64,000 nt of DNA. It comes from Gemmatimonas sp. UBA7669 (GTDB lineage Bacteria > Gemmatimonadota > Gemmatimonadetes > Gemmatimonadales > Gemmatimonadaceae). The stretch is taken from NCBI RefSeq assembly GCF_002483225.1, contig NZ_DLHL01000051.1:209032-273031 (forward strand), in the 5' to 3' direction. The translations under genes were made by a program, and so were the position numbers. The notes under the pieces were generated by a model that searched no databases, was not told the DNA's origin, and saw nothing but the letters and a program-made list of their open reading frames with translations. Shown piece by piece: positions 44,817-53,762 of the stretch; the stretch's first letter is position 1; each line of letters opens with the position of its first letter.

Positions 44817-46115
44817 TTACTGCCGATGGTCATGGATGGGTGCATGGGAGGCAAGATGCGGGTCGGTGCCCGCATCGGCGAGTACACCATAGCGGCCGAC
44901 TCGTGCGCGCATGCCGCCCAGATGCCATCTGAGACCAGCCGAGAGCGAGAGTTGGGTGGCGCGGCCATAGAACTGCGCCGGGTCGAAGACCGTGGGTTGA
45001 CGGCGCGCCGCGGCATGCGCCACGCCCACTTCGGCAAAAGGCACCAGCTGGCCGCCACGTGTGCGCCAGGACGGCGCGGCCAGCTGCAGGGTGCCCAGCG
45101 TCCAGCGTGTCACACCCACGATCTGAAAGTCGATGTGGCCTGTACTGGTGCGAAAGACGTCGAGCAGGCGTTCCTGCTCGGGACGCTCCGTGCGTTCAGC
45201 ACGTGCCGACAGCAGCCATGAGCCCAGCGCCATCTGCCCCTCGGCCAGCACCGATTCGTAGCGGAATGCGCGCACGCGGCCAAAGCCCTCGTCCACCCGG
45301 GCCACCTCAATGAGACCATAACGCCAGCGTGTGTTGGCGCGCGCATAGCGCAGCGCGCTGCTCCACTGCCGGTGATCAAACGCGCCGCCCTGTGTGATGC
45401 CCGGACTGCGCACGAAGGCATGACTGGTTTGCCACTCCCACGCGGCGTTGGGTGACACCACCACCCGTGTGGCACGCGAATCGCCAAGGCGCTGCCACTG
45501 CGGCGCCGCAAAGGGTGAGCTGGGCTCGTCTCCGTTGAACCAGCCGTGCTCGATGGATGCCGAGCGCCCGGAGCCCGACCAGCGCAGCGCGCCCAGCACT
45601 TGCACCCGCTCGATGATCTGCGCGTGGTGATGGTTGACCGGATACTTCACGAACGGTCGCACCATGGGATCATCACTGCCGTATGGCGTGAAGCCGCGGC
45701 CGGCGGACAGCGACGCCTGCCACATGCCCACGCGGCTCGTCCAGCGCGGCGACTGCAGTGACGCCATGGCCTCGTGCACCAGCGTGTGCGGGTGACGACG
45801 GTCGACATAGCCTTCGCCGTACATGCCGGCATTGAGCTCCCCGCGGCGCAGCGTGTACCCCTCGGCGTTCAGCATGCCGGTGACGCGTAGCGGCCCGGTG
45901 CGCAGCGCCCCCATGAGCATGGGCTGCGTGAGGTAGCCTTCGCGCAATCGACGATTGGCGACTGCGGGATCGGCCTGCGTCACCACGGCAATGGCCATGG
46001 CGCCGAGTGAGCCGCGCGATGAATCGGAGGCCTGCGCACTGAGACGACAAACGCCCGGTGGCGCCGCGAGCAGCAGCGCGGCACCACCGAGCGTTTGGAC
46101 ACGCTTCAACGTCAT
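44817..46115 (-). CDS. Putative outer-membrane beta-barrel protein
   Basis: 432 residues from ATG at 46115 with a signal peptide (LGGAALLLAAPPGVCRLSAQA). The mature part alternates short aromatic/charged strands with turns (RWTSRVGMWQASLSAGRGFTPYG, SIEHGWFNGDEPS, RYGLIEVARVDEGFGRVRAF). It ends with GLRWHLGGMRARVGRYGVL. That pattern suggests a beta-barrel, although no family is recognised. It sits directly upstream of the LVIVD lipoprotein in one direction, so the two may work together at the outer membrane. Confidence 0.65.
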   Translation of the reverse strand: MTLKRVQTLGGAALLLAAPPGVCRLSAQASDSSRGSLGAMAIAVVTQADPAVANRRLREGYLTQPMLMGALRTGPLRVTGMLNAEGYTLRRGELNAGMYGEGYVDRRHPHTLVHEAMASLQSPRWTSRVGMWQASLSAGRGFTPYGSDDPMVRPFVKYPVNHHHAQIIERVQVLGALRWSGSGRSASIEHGWFNGDEPSSPFAAPQWQRLGDSRATRVVVSPNAAWEWQTSHAFVRSPGITQGGAFDHRQWSSALRYARANTRWRYGLIEVARVDEGFGRVRAFRYESVLAEGQMALGSWLLSARAERTERPEQERLLDVFRTSTGHIDFQIVGVTRWTLGTLQLAAPSWRTRGGQLVPFAEVGVAHAAARRQPTVFDPAQFYGRATQLSLSAGLRWHLGGMRARVGRYGVLADAGTDPHLASHAPIHDHRQ

Positions 46116-46176
46116 GACGTCAAACGCACGGCGCCACTGGCGCACGTCGTCTGGCGTGGTGTCGTGGGGCGGGATG

Positions 46177-47697
46177 TTACTTGATGGGCTTGTAGCGGTA
46201 GCCGTAGATCTTGTCGCCGGTGGCCTTGAAGACGACCTCCTTGCGCTCACCCTTCTTGATCGCGCCCGACTGCTCGGTGGCGTTGGCCACCACGTTGCCC
46301 GCGGCGTCGAGGAACTCCACCGTCACCGCATAGTTGCCGTCGGTGGCCGCCACCTGCTCGAGCGACAGCGTGAGCGTGGACGTCTGGCCGCCACGCGAAA
46401 AGCCGGCGACATCCACCTTCACCGGCAGGGCCTCGGCGATGTTGTTGTACTTCACCAGCGAGTCCGTCCAGGCCTTCTTCTCGGCCGGCGTCTTGGCACT
46501 CTTGCCCAGACCCTGCGACGCATAGGCGAACATCATCCAGCCGTCGTAGTTGTTGGGGTCGAGTTCCACGAGCTTCTTCGAGGGCGAAAACATCTCCTGG
46601 TACTTCTCGCGGCCGTAGTACGTGGCGGCGAGGTTGCGCAGGCCGTCGCGGTTGTACGGATTCTTCTGCACCGCCAGCTCGAAGAGCTTGAGCGCGTCGT
46701 CCGTGCGGTTGGCGCGCGTGGCAATGACGCCGGCCATCGTCATGGTGATGTCGGTGGCCTTGTCGGGCGAGGACAGGAGACCCGCATACACCTGCGGGAT
46801 GCTGGCCGTGTCCTTGGCCAGCGTGAGTGCGTCCGCCCAGCCGTTGTACAGGTTGGCCGCGTCGGGGCTTTCCGGGTTGGCTGCCAGCGTGGCCTTGAAG
46901 GCCTCCGCCGCTTCCTTGCCCAGCGTAGCCTGCTCGGCGCCCTGCGCGCCACTGGCCAGCTCGAGCTTGGTCATGGCCGTGTAGTACAGCGAGGTGTTCT
47001 TGAGATCGCGGTACGTGGTGTCGGAACCCGCGATGCCAATGACATGCCCCCAGTGCAGCACCGCGCCCTTCTTGTCGCCACGCGTGTTGGCGACGTTGGC
47101 CAACACGTAGTGCGGGTAGGGGCTGTCGCCGCTGAGTTTGAGCGAGCGCTTGGCGTAGTAGTCGGCCGAATCCAGCTGTCCGCTGTTGGATGCACTGAGG
47201 GCGGCCTGGGTGAGCGCCAACCAGGCTTCGTTCTGGCGCAGGGCCTTCACGTCCTCCGCGCATTCGGGCGAGGCGGCCGTCATGGCCTTGAAGCCCGCAT
47301 CGAGCCCGTCGATGATGTCGTACGGCTCAGCGGGATTGCTCACGAAGCCCAGGCTGCCGCGCGTGGGCGCAGCCCCCACACCGGGCTCAACGGCCCACAT
47401 GATGAGGGCCTGGGTGAGGATGTAGTTGTAGCCGGTCGGGTTCTTGGCGAAGCGCTCGGGCTTGGTGTCGAGCTCCTTCAGCACCCCCATGAGCACCTTC
47501 TTGCGGTCGTCGGGATTCTGCGCCGACTTGGCCCGCTGGAAGGCCAGCGACTGGATGGCCAGTTCCTTGGGCTGGTTGGGGTCGATGGAGCAGGCCGCCG
47601 AAACGCCGCCGGGCTGCGCATTGCCCACAGTGGGCAGCAGCAAGGTGCCGGTAACGGTCGCAGCAGCCATGGCGCGGGCCATGAACGTCAGACGCAT
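46177..47697 (-). CDS. Exported TPR-repeat protein
   Basis: 506 residues from ATG at 47697 with a signal peptide (MRLTFMARAMAAATVTGTLL; cleavage near GNAQ). TPR-like helical pairs run through residues about 60-400 (LDSADYYAKRSLKLSGDSPYPHY, DALKLFELAVQKNPYNRDGL, YGREKYQEMF). The C-terminal 100 residues form a beta domain (VAGFSRGGQTSTLTLSLEQV, then AVTVEFLDAAGNVVANATEQSG) like a FxLYD/Ig-type module. Function is unknown; likely periplasmic protein-protein interaction. It ends 61 bases before the barrel gene start. Confidence 0.8.
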   Translation of the reverse strand: MRLTFMARAMAAATVTGTLLLPTVGNAQPGGVSAACSIDPNQPKELAIQSLAFQRAKSAQNPDDRKKVLMGVLKELDTKPERFAKNPTGYNYILTQALIMWAVEPGVGAAPTRGSLGFVSNPAEPYDIIDGLDAGFKAMTAASPECAEDVKALRQNEAWLALTQAALSASNSGQLDSADYYAKRSLKLSGDSPYPHYVLANVANTRGDKKGAVLHWGHVIGIAGSDTTYRDLKNTSLYYTAMTKLELASGAQGAEQATLGKEAAEAFKATLAANPESPDAANLYNGWADALTLAKDTASIPQVYAGLLSSPDKATDITMTMAGVIATRANRTDDALKLFELAVQKNPYNRDGLRNLAATYYGREKYQEMFSPSKKLVELDPNNYDGWMMFAYASQGLGKSAKTPAEKKAWTDSLVKYNNIAEALPVKVDVAGFSRGGQTSTLTLSLEQVAATDGNYAVTVEFLDAAGNVVANATEQSGAIKKGERKEVVFKATGDKIYGYRYKPIK

Positions 47698-47791
47698 GAC
47701 GTATCCTCGAAGATCGGAAAAGAGCGGGGGAGTCTGGCCAACGCGACCAGGTCTACTTTTTCGGACGCGATGTCCTTTGATTGAAACTACT

Positions 47792-49315
47792 ATGACCGAC
47801 CGGATTCGCACGCGGTTCCTTGTCATCGGTAGCGGAGTGGCCGGATTGCACGCCGCGTGGCGCGCATCGGCACATGGTTCGGTGACGGTCCTCACCAAAC
47901 GCACGCTGTTTGATTCCGCCACGGCCTACGCGCAGGGTGGCATTGCCGCCGCCCTCGGGGCCGGGGATTCGCCGGAACTCCACCGGGAGGATACGCTCGC
48001 GGCCGGCGCGGCGCTGTGCGACCGGGAGGCCGTGCAGGTGCTGGTGGAGGAAGGGCCGGCCCGTGTCCGTGAACTGCAGGCGGCCGGCGCCCGCTTCGAT
48101 CTCGATCCGGACGGTGACTTCAAGCTGGGCAAGGAAGCGGCCCACTCGCGTAGCCGCATCGTGCATGCGCAGGGCGACCAGACGGGCGCCGAAGTGGCCC
48201 GCGCCCTCGTGGAGAAGGTGCGGGAATCGCCCGACATTACCGTGCACGAAACGGCCCGTGTGCTCGACCTGCTGCTCGTCCCCGACGAGGGGGTGATGCA
48301 ATGCGCTGGGGTCCGAGTGTCGTTGGCGGGTCGTCCCGTGGAAATCGTTGCCGATGCCACCGTGCTGGCGACGGGCGGCTGTGGCCAGATCTTCCGCTAC
48401 ACCACCAACCCGCAGGTGGCCACGGGCGACGGCTTTGCCATCGCCCACCGGGCGGGCGCACGACTGGCAGATATGGAGTTCGTCCAGTTCCACCCCACGG
48501 CCCTCGACACGCCCGAGAACCCGCTGGCCCTGGTGTCCGAGGCGGTGCGCGGCGAAGGGGCCATCCTGCTCAATGCGCGGGGCCAGCGGTTCATGCCCAA
48601 GCGCCACCGGTTGGCGGAGTTGGCGCCGCGCGACGTAGTGGCGCGCGAGATCTTCCGCGAACAGCAGGCCACCGGTCGGGTATTTCTGGATGCCACCAAA
48701 CTGGGAGACGGTTTCCGCAGCCGCTTCCCGGGCATCTATCGGCTTTGCCGGGCCCGCGGCATCGACCCCACCTGCGAGCCCATCCCCGTCACTCCGGCCG
48801 CGCACTACATGATGGGCGGTGTGGTCACCGATCTCGCGGGTCGGTCCAGCATCCCGCGTCTCTACGCGGTGGGGGAGGTGGCCCGTACTGGCGTGCATGG
48901 CGCCAATCGCCTGGCCTCCAACTCCCTGCTCGAGGGGTTGGTGTTTGCCGAGCGGGTGGCGCGTGACATGATCGACACCCCGCAGGGCCTGGCCGAGCCG
49001 GGTCGGGAGGCATGGGAGGTGCCGCCGCTGGATGACCGGGGCGCCGCACAGGTGGCGGCGGACGAAATCCGGCAGGTCATGTGGGACCATGCCAGCATCG
49101 CCCGCACGGCGGCTGGTCTGCGGCGCTGTCTCGTCGCACTCGAACAGATCGGTGAGCGTCTCGCACCGGGGGCCACCGAGGAACGCAACCTCCACACCAC
49201 GGCCACACTGGTGGCTGAGGCCGCCCTGCAGCGCAAGGAGTCGCGTGGAGGGCACTTCCGGAGCGATTTTCCCAAAGCCCGCCGCAAGTGGCAGGGCCGC
49301 CACATCACCTGGTAG
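47792..49315 (+). CDS. nadB: L-aspartate oxidase
   Basis: 507 residues. FAD enzyme that oxidises L-aspartate to iminoaspartate, the first step of de novo NAD synthesis. Shown by FLVIGSGVAGLHAAW (dinucleotide fold), AYAQGGIAAALGAGDSP, MEFVQFHPTAL, HYMMGGVVTDLAGR and GVHGANRLASNSLLEGLVFAERV. The C-terminal helical domain ends in RKESRGGHFRSDFP, which is characteristic. ATG at 47792 gives the full N-terminus. It leads the nadBAC set with 76 bases to nadA. A T-rich motif at 47754-47761 may be part of its promoter. Confidence 0.97.
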   Translation: MTDRIRTRFLVIGSGVAGLHAAWRASAHGSVTVLTKRTLFDSATAYAQGGIAAALGAGDSPELHREDTLAAGAALCDREAVQVLVEEGPARVRELQAAGARFDLDPDGDFKLGKEAAHSRSRIVHAQGDQTGAEVARALVEKVRESPDITVHETARVLDLLLVPDEGVMQCAGVRVSLAGRPVEIVADATVLATGGCGQIFRYTTNPQVATGDGFAIAHRAGARLADMEFVQFHPTALDTPENPLALVSEAVRGEGAILLNARGQRFMPKRHRLAELAPRDVVAREIFREQQATGRVFLDATKLGDGFRSRFPGIYRLCRARGIDPTCEPIPVTPAAHYMMGGVVTDLAGRSSIPRLYAVGEVARTGVHGANRLASNSLLEGLVFAERVARDMIDTPQGLAEPGREAWEVPPLDDRGAAQVAADEIRQVMWDHASIARTAAGLRRCLVALEQIGERLAPGATEERNLHTTATLVAEAALQRKESRGGHFRSDFPKARRKWQGRHITW

Positions 49316-49391
49316 GTCCAAACCTGGTAGGACTGGGGGCTGACGCGCCCGTGCCATCCGGCCGGCGCCGGGTCCCCCGCTTCCCGTCGTC

Positions 49392-50399
49392 ATGACCATT
49401 CTCGAAGCTCACTACGATCCCGCGCTGGCCGAGGAAATCCGGCTGCTTGCCCGCAGCAAGAACGCGGTCATCCTGGCGCACAACTACGAGCGCCCGGAAA
49501 TCCAGGACGTGGCCGACTACGTCGGTGACTCGCTGGGGCTCTCGCGTGAAGCGGCCCGCACCGATGCCGACATCATCGTGTTCTGCGGCGTGCACTTCAT
49601 GGCGGAAACCGCGGCCATTCTGTCTCCGCAGAAAACCGTGCTCCTGCCCGATCTGGCCGCGGGCTGCTCGCTGGCCAGCACCATCAACGCCGAGCAACTG
49701 CGCGCATGGAAGGCTGAGCATCCCGGCGCCGTGGTGGTGTCCTATGTGAACACCACGGCCGAAGTGAAGGCCGAGAGCGACTACTGCTGCACCTCGGGCA
49801 ACGCGGTAGAGGTCATCAACGCCATACCGCGCGAGAAGGAGATTCTCTTCCTGCCCGACATGTTCCTCGGCGCCCATGTGCGTCGCGAAACGGGACGCGA
49901 CAACATCCATGTGTGGATGGGCGAGTGTCACGTGCACGCGGGCATCGACCCCGAGCACATCTCGCGTACGCGCGCGCAGCATCCGGGTGCGGAGTTCCTC
50001 ATCCACCCCGAGTGCGGCTGTGCGACACCCGTGGTGGAGGCAATCAGTGCCGGGGCAGTGGACAAGGCGAACGTGCACATCCTCTCGACCGAGGGCATGA
50101 TCAAGCGTCCGCAGCAGACGGAGCAGGACACGTTCATCGTGGCCACGGAAATCGGCATTCTGCATCGTCTGCGCCGCGAGAATCCCACCAAGCACTTCAT
50201 TGCGGCCAACGACCGCGCGCAGTGCACATACATGAAGGTCACCACGCTCGAGAAGGTGCGGGATGCCCTCGTGTACAAGCAGCACCAGATCACCGTGCCC
50301 GACGACGTGGCCGCACGGGCACGCACGGCCATCGAGCGCATGGTGGCCATCGGTGGTTCCGGCCCCAGTCCCTTCGGTCCCGAGGATCCCGGCGAATGA
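49392..50399 (+). CDS. nadA: Quinolinate synthase
   Basis: 335 residues. A [4Fe-4S] enzyme condensing iminoaspartate with dihydroxyacetone phosphate. Three conserved cysteines appear in LAAGCSLAST, HPECGCATP and NDRAQCTYMK, with ILAHNYERPEIQDVADYVGDS and CGVHFMAETAAIL blocks. Length fits the family. The stop overlaps the nadC ATG (ATGA at 50396-50399). Confidence 0.97.
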   Translation: MTILEAHYDPALAEEIRLLARSKNAVILAHNYERPEIQDVADYVGDSLGLSREAARTDADIIVFCGVHFMAETAAILSPQKTVLLPDLAAGCSLASTINAEQLRAWKAEHPGAVVVSYVNTTAEVKAESDYCCTSGNAVEVINAIPREKEILFLPDMFLGAHVRRETGRDNIHVWMGECHVHAGIDPEHISRTRAQHPGAEFLIHPECGCATPVVEAISAGAVDKANVHILSTEGMIKRPQQTEQDTFIVATEIGILHRLRRENPTKHFIAANDRAQCTYMKVTTLEKVRDALVYKQHQITVPDDVAARARTAIERMVAIGGSGPSPFGPEDPGE

Positions 50400-51355
50400 A
50401 CGCCTTCCACCCGCCTCTGCGCCCCACGCCGCCACACGCATTCCCCGCCGTGTCGCCGCAAACCATCACCCCGCTTGGTTCCTCGGCCTACAAGCCGTCG
50501 GCGCTGGGCTTTCCGCTCAGTGCGGACGACGTGACGGCGCAGGTTCGGGTGGCACTGCTGGAAGATCAGGCGTTCAACGACGTGTCCACCCTGGCCACCG
50601 TGGTCAGCGACCGCCATGTGCGCGCCGCCATCGTCACACGTCGTGACGGCGTGGTGAGCGGCATCGCCATGGCGGTCGAGGCATTCCGGCAGCTCGATCC
50701 GCACATCAGCATTCGCGTGGACGCGGATGACGGCACGCGGGTCCGCGCGGGAACGCCGGTGTTGTTTCTCTCGGGCCACGCGCGCGGCATTCTGTCGGCG
50801 GAGCGCACGGCGCTCAACTATCTGCAACACCTCTCGGGTATCGCGTCGCTCACCTGGCGCTACGTGCAGGCCATTGAGGGCACGCGGGCGCAGATTCTCG
50901 ACACACGCAAGACCACGCCCGGCTGGCGGCTGCTCGAAAAATTTGCCGTGCGCTGCGGCGGTGGGGCCAACCACCGGCTCGATTTGCGCAGCGGGGTCCT
51001 CATCAAGGACAACCACCTCGCGGCCATCGGCGGCGACATCGCCATGGCGGTGTCGCGTGCGCGGCAGTTGGCCGTGCCCGGCACGCCGGTGCAGGTGGAG
51101 TGCGACACGCTCGATCAGGTGGACGCTGCCGTGGCGGCGGGTGCCGATTGGGTGTTGCTGGACAACATGACGCCAGATCGACTGCGCGATGCCGTGCAGC
51201 GCTGTGCCGGTCGTTGCGTAACCGAAGCATCGGGTGGTGTCACGCTGGACACCGTGCGCGCCATCGCACAAACCGGCGTGGATCGCATTTCCATTGGCGC
51301 GCTCACCCACTCGGCGCCTGCACTCGATCTCGGTCTCGACTTCGACGGTCTCTGA
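50396..51355 (+). CDS. nadC: Nicotinate-nucleotide pyrophosphorylase (quinolinate phosphoribosyltransferase)
   Basis: 319 residues. Converts quinolinate and PRPP to nicotinate mononucleotide. Contains ILSAERTALNYLQHLSGIAS, ILDTRKTTPGWRLLEKFAVRCGGG, HRLDLRSGVLIKDNH, VQVECDTLDQVD and EASGGVTLDTV, followed by GVDRISIGALTHSA. All catalytic basic residues of these blocks are present. An N-terminal extension of about 35 residues precedes the core. It overlaps nadA by 4 bases. Confidence 0.97.
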   Translation: MNAFHPPLRPTPPHAFPAVSPQTITPLGSSAYKPSALGFPLSADDVTAQVRVALLEDQAFNDVSTLATVVSDRHVRAAIVTRRDGVVSGIAMAVEAFRQLDPHISIRVDADDGTRVRAGTPVLFLSGHARGILSAERTALNYLQHLSGIASLTWRYVQAIEGTRAQILDTRKTTPGWRLLEKFAVRCGGGANHRLDLRSGVLIKDNHLAAIGGDIAMAVSRARQLAVPGTPVQVECDTLDQVDAAVAAGADWVLLDNMTPDRLRDAVQRCAGRCVTEASGGVTLDTVRAIAQTGVDRISIGALTHSAPALDLGLDFDGL

Positions 51356-51402
51356 ACTCCCCATTCCGTGGGTCGCGTGTCGGCGGCCCGAGGAAGTGTG
51401 CC

Positions 51403-52347
51403 ATGCCTGTTCGTCTGCCACCGCTCACCGATCCCGCGTCCGTCGTGCTGTTTGAAGGCATGGTGGATTACGCGGGGCTCTATCCGCCGGCCGCGCTCGA
51501 CATGCGGCCGGCTGTGCGCAACTTCGCCCACTACCGCGCCAGTGGCAGTGGCTGGATGCTCGGCCGCTTTGTCTGCCCGGCCGATCGCCTCGCGCAGTTC
51601 TCCGATATCGCCGATCCGCTGCTCCCCCGCGATGCCGGCGCCATTCCCTGGCGACTCAGCGTCACGTCCAGCGGCGATGTCTCGGCCGATCTCACCGCGA
51701 TTGCCACCTTCAACGAGCGCCATCGTGTGTGCTTCGATGAATGTGGCGCCAAGGTCGATGTGTACGAGGCGCGCGTGAGCACGGTGGCGGACATCGAGCG
51801 TCTCGCCGACGCGGTGCCGCGTGACATCACGCTCTATCTCGAAGTACCGGTCAATGAGGCGCTGGACTCGCTGATTGCGGCGGTCGCGCGCGCCGGTCGT
51901 CGGGCCAAGATCCGCACGGGTGGTGTGACCACCGAGGCCTTCCCCACGGCGCAGCAGGTGGTGCGCTTCCTCGCCAGTTGTCTGGCGCATGACGTGCCGG
52001 CCAAGGCCACCGCCGGTTTGCATCATCCGCTGCGCGGCGTGTACCGGCTGACCTACGACGTGGACGCCAGCACGGGTCTCATGTTCGGCTTCCTCAATGT
52101 GCTGCTGGCTGGCGTGCTCCTCGGAGGCGGCGGCTCGGAGGCCGAGGCGGTGGCGCTGCTGGAAGAATCGCAGGCCAGTGCGTTTGACATCAGCGAGGCC
52201 CAGATTGTGTGGCATGGTCCGGAAGGCGACCGGCTCTTCGGCAAGCACGCACTGCAGCAGGTGCGTGAGCGCCTTGTCAACAGCGTTGGCTCCTGCTCGT
52301 TTACCGAACCGGTGGATGAGTCCCGTGCGCTTGGCTGGCTTCCGTGA
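51403..52347 (+). CDS. Uncharacterised conserved protein adjacent to fumarylacetoacetase
   Basis: 314 residues. Soluble, with alternating alpha/beta wording and the notable block KIRTGGVTTEAFPTAQQVVRF, then KATAGLHHPLRGVYRLTYD and GFLNVLLAGVLLGGGG. Conserved Gly/Arg/His residues in these blocks suggest an active-site or phosphate-binding region of a TIM-barrel-like protein, but no reaction is known. It lies 47 bases after nadC and 52 before fumarylacetoacetase, so it could belong to either pathway. Similar proteins are found next to fahA in other bacteria. Confidence 0.75.
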   Translation: MPVRLPPLTDPASVVLFEGMVDYAGLYPPAALDMRPAVRNFAHYRASGSGWMLGRFVCPADRLAQFSDIADPLLPRDAGAIPWRLSVTSSGDVSADLTAIATFNERHRVCFDECGAKVDVYEARVSTVADIERLADAVPRDITLYLEVPVNEALDSLIAAVARAGRRAKIRTGGVTTEAFPTAQQVVRFLASCLAHDVPAKATAGLHHPLRGVYRLTYDVDASTGLMFGFLNVLLAGVLLGGGGSEAEAVALLEESQASAFDISEAQIVWHGPEGDRLFGKHALQQVRERLVNSVGSCSFTEPVDESRALGWLP

Positions 52348-52399
52348 CTCCGTGCATTCCCGCAATCACTGATCGACCGACTTCCTCCGCGCCCAAGGC

Positions 52400-53722
52400 A
52401 TGATGTCAACGTCGTGGGTGGCCTCCGCCAATGGCCATCCGGATTTTCCGCTGCAGAACCTGCCGTTTGGTGTGTTTCGCCGCAGTGGCAGCAAGGAGGC
52501 CCCGCGAGTCGGCGTGGCCATCGGAGACAGCATTCTCGACGTGCCGGCCTGTCTGGCGGCGGGGCTGTTGAGTGACGCCACCGACGACGCGCAGCGTGGC
52601 GCGCGCGCCTGTGCGGCGCCGTCGCTCAACGCGCTCATGGCCATGGGCGGTGGCGTACGCCGCGCACTGAGAGAGGCGCTCATGGCGCTGCTCTCGCGCG
52701 ATGTGCCCGAGCACAAGCGCCTGGTGGAGCAGCACGCCCTGGTGTTGCAGGCCGAGGCCGAGCTGTTTCTCCCGGTGCAGGTGGGCGACTACACCGACTT
52801 CTATGCGTCGGTGCATCACGCCACCAACGTGGGCAGCATGTTCCGTCCCGACAATCCGCTGCTGCCCAACTACAAGTGGGTGCCCATCGGGTATCACGGG
52901 CGCGCATCAAGCATCGTGCTCTCGGGCACGCCCATCGCGCGCCCGGAGGGACAGCGTAAGGGTCCCGACGATGCCGCGCCAAGCTTTGGTCCGTCGCGCA
53001 GTCTCGACTACGAGCTCGAACTGGGGGCATTTGTCGGCACCGGCAACGCGCTCGGCACCAGCATTCCGCTCGCGCAGGTGGACGAGCACCTCTGGGGCCT
53101 GTGCCTGCTCAACGACTGGTCGGCGCGCGACGTGCAGAGCTGGGAGTATCAACCACTCGGTCCGTTTCTCGCCAAGAACTTCGCCAGCAGCATCAGCCCC
53201 TGGGTGGTCACGCTCGAGGCCCTCGAGCCGTTCCGAGCGCCGCTCGCCCCGCGCGCCGAAGGGGACCCGGCACCGCTGCCCTACCTGCACGATGTCGGCG
53301 ATCAGGCGCACGGCGGATTCGCACTCACGGTCGAGGTCTGGCTGCAGACGGCCCGCATGGCTGCCGACGGCGAGGCGCCGGTGCGCGTTTCGCAGGGCAG
53401 TAGCCTGGATCTCTATTGGAGCTTCGGGCAGATGCTCGCGCATCACGCCAGCAACGGCTGCAACATGCGGCCGGGCGACCTGCTGGGCAGTGGCACCATT
53501 TCCGGTGCCGCGCGCGAGAGCCGCGGCTGCCTGCTGGAGCTCACTTGGCGGGGCGCCGAGCCGCTGACGCTCCCCAACGGCGAGCAGCGACGCTTCCTCG
53601 AGGACGGCGATACGCTCAGCCTCACCGCCTACGCCGAACGTGACGGGGCCACCCGCATCGGATTCGGCTGGTGCCACGGCACCATTGTGGCCGCCGCCAG
53701 CCAGCCGCCGAGCATGCGATAG
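52400..53722 (+). CDS. fahA: Fumarylacetoacetase
   Basis: 440 residues. Splits fumarylacetoacetate into fumarate and acetoacetate, the last step of tyrosine degradation. Shown by the N-terminal FPLQNLPFGVFRRSG region, DYTDFYASVHHATNVGSMFRP, NYKWVPIGYHGRASSIVLSG, LDYELELGAFVG (metal-binding Glu residues), LCLLNDWSARDVQSWEYQPLGPFLAKNF, and SWVVTLEALEPFR. Near the C-terminus GDLLGSGTISG and GFGWCHGTIV. Full length. It follows an uncharacterised protein on the same strand. Confidence 0.97.
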   Translation: MMSTSWVASANGHPDFPLQNLPFGVFRRSGSKEAPRVGVAIGDSILDVPACLAAGLLSDATDDAQRGARACAAPSLNALMAMGGGVRRALREALMALLSRDVPEHKRLVEQHALVLQAEAELFLPVQVGDYTDFYASVHHATNVGSMFRPDNPLLPNYKWVPIGYHGRASSIVLSGTPIARPEGQRKGPDDAAPSFGPSRSLDYELELGAFVGTGNALGTSIPLAQVDEHLWGLCLLNDWSARDVQSWEYQPLGPFLAKNFASSISPWVVTLEALEPFRAPLAPRAEGDPAPLPYLHDVGDQAHGGFALTVEVWLQTARMAADGEAPVRVSQGSSLDLYWSFGQMLAHHASNGCNMRPGDLLGSGTISGAARESRGCLLELTWRGAEPLTLPNGEQRRFLEDGDTLSLTAYAERDGATRIGFGWCHGTIVAAASQPPSMR

Positions 53723-53762
53723 TGCGGCGGAACGTGCGCCCGCCCCGAGCCGTTGAACCGGG

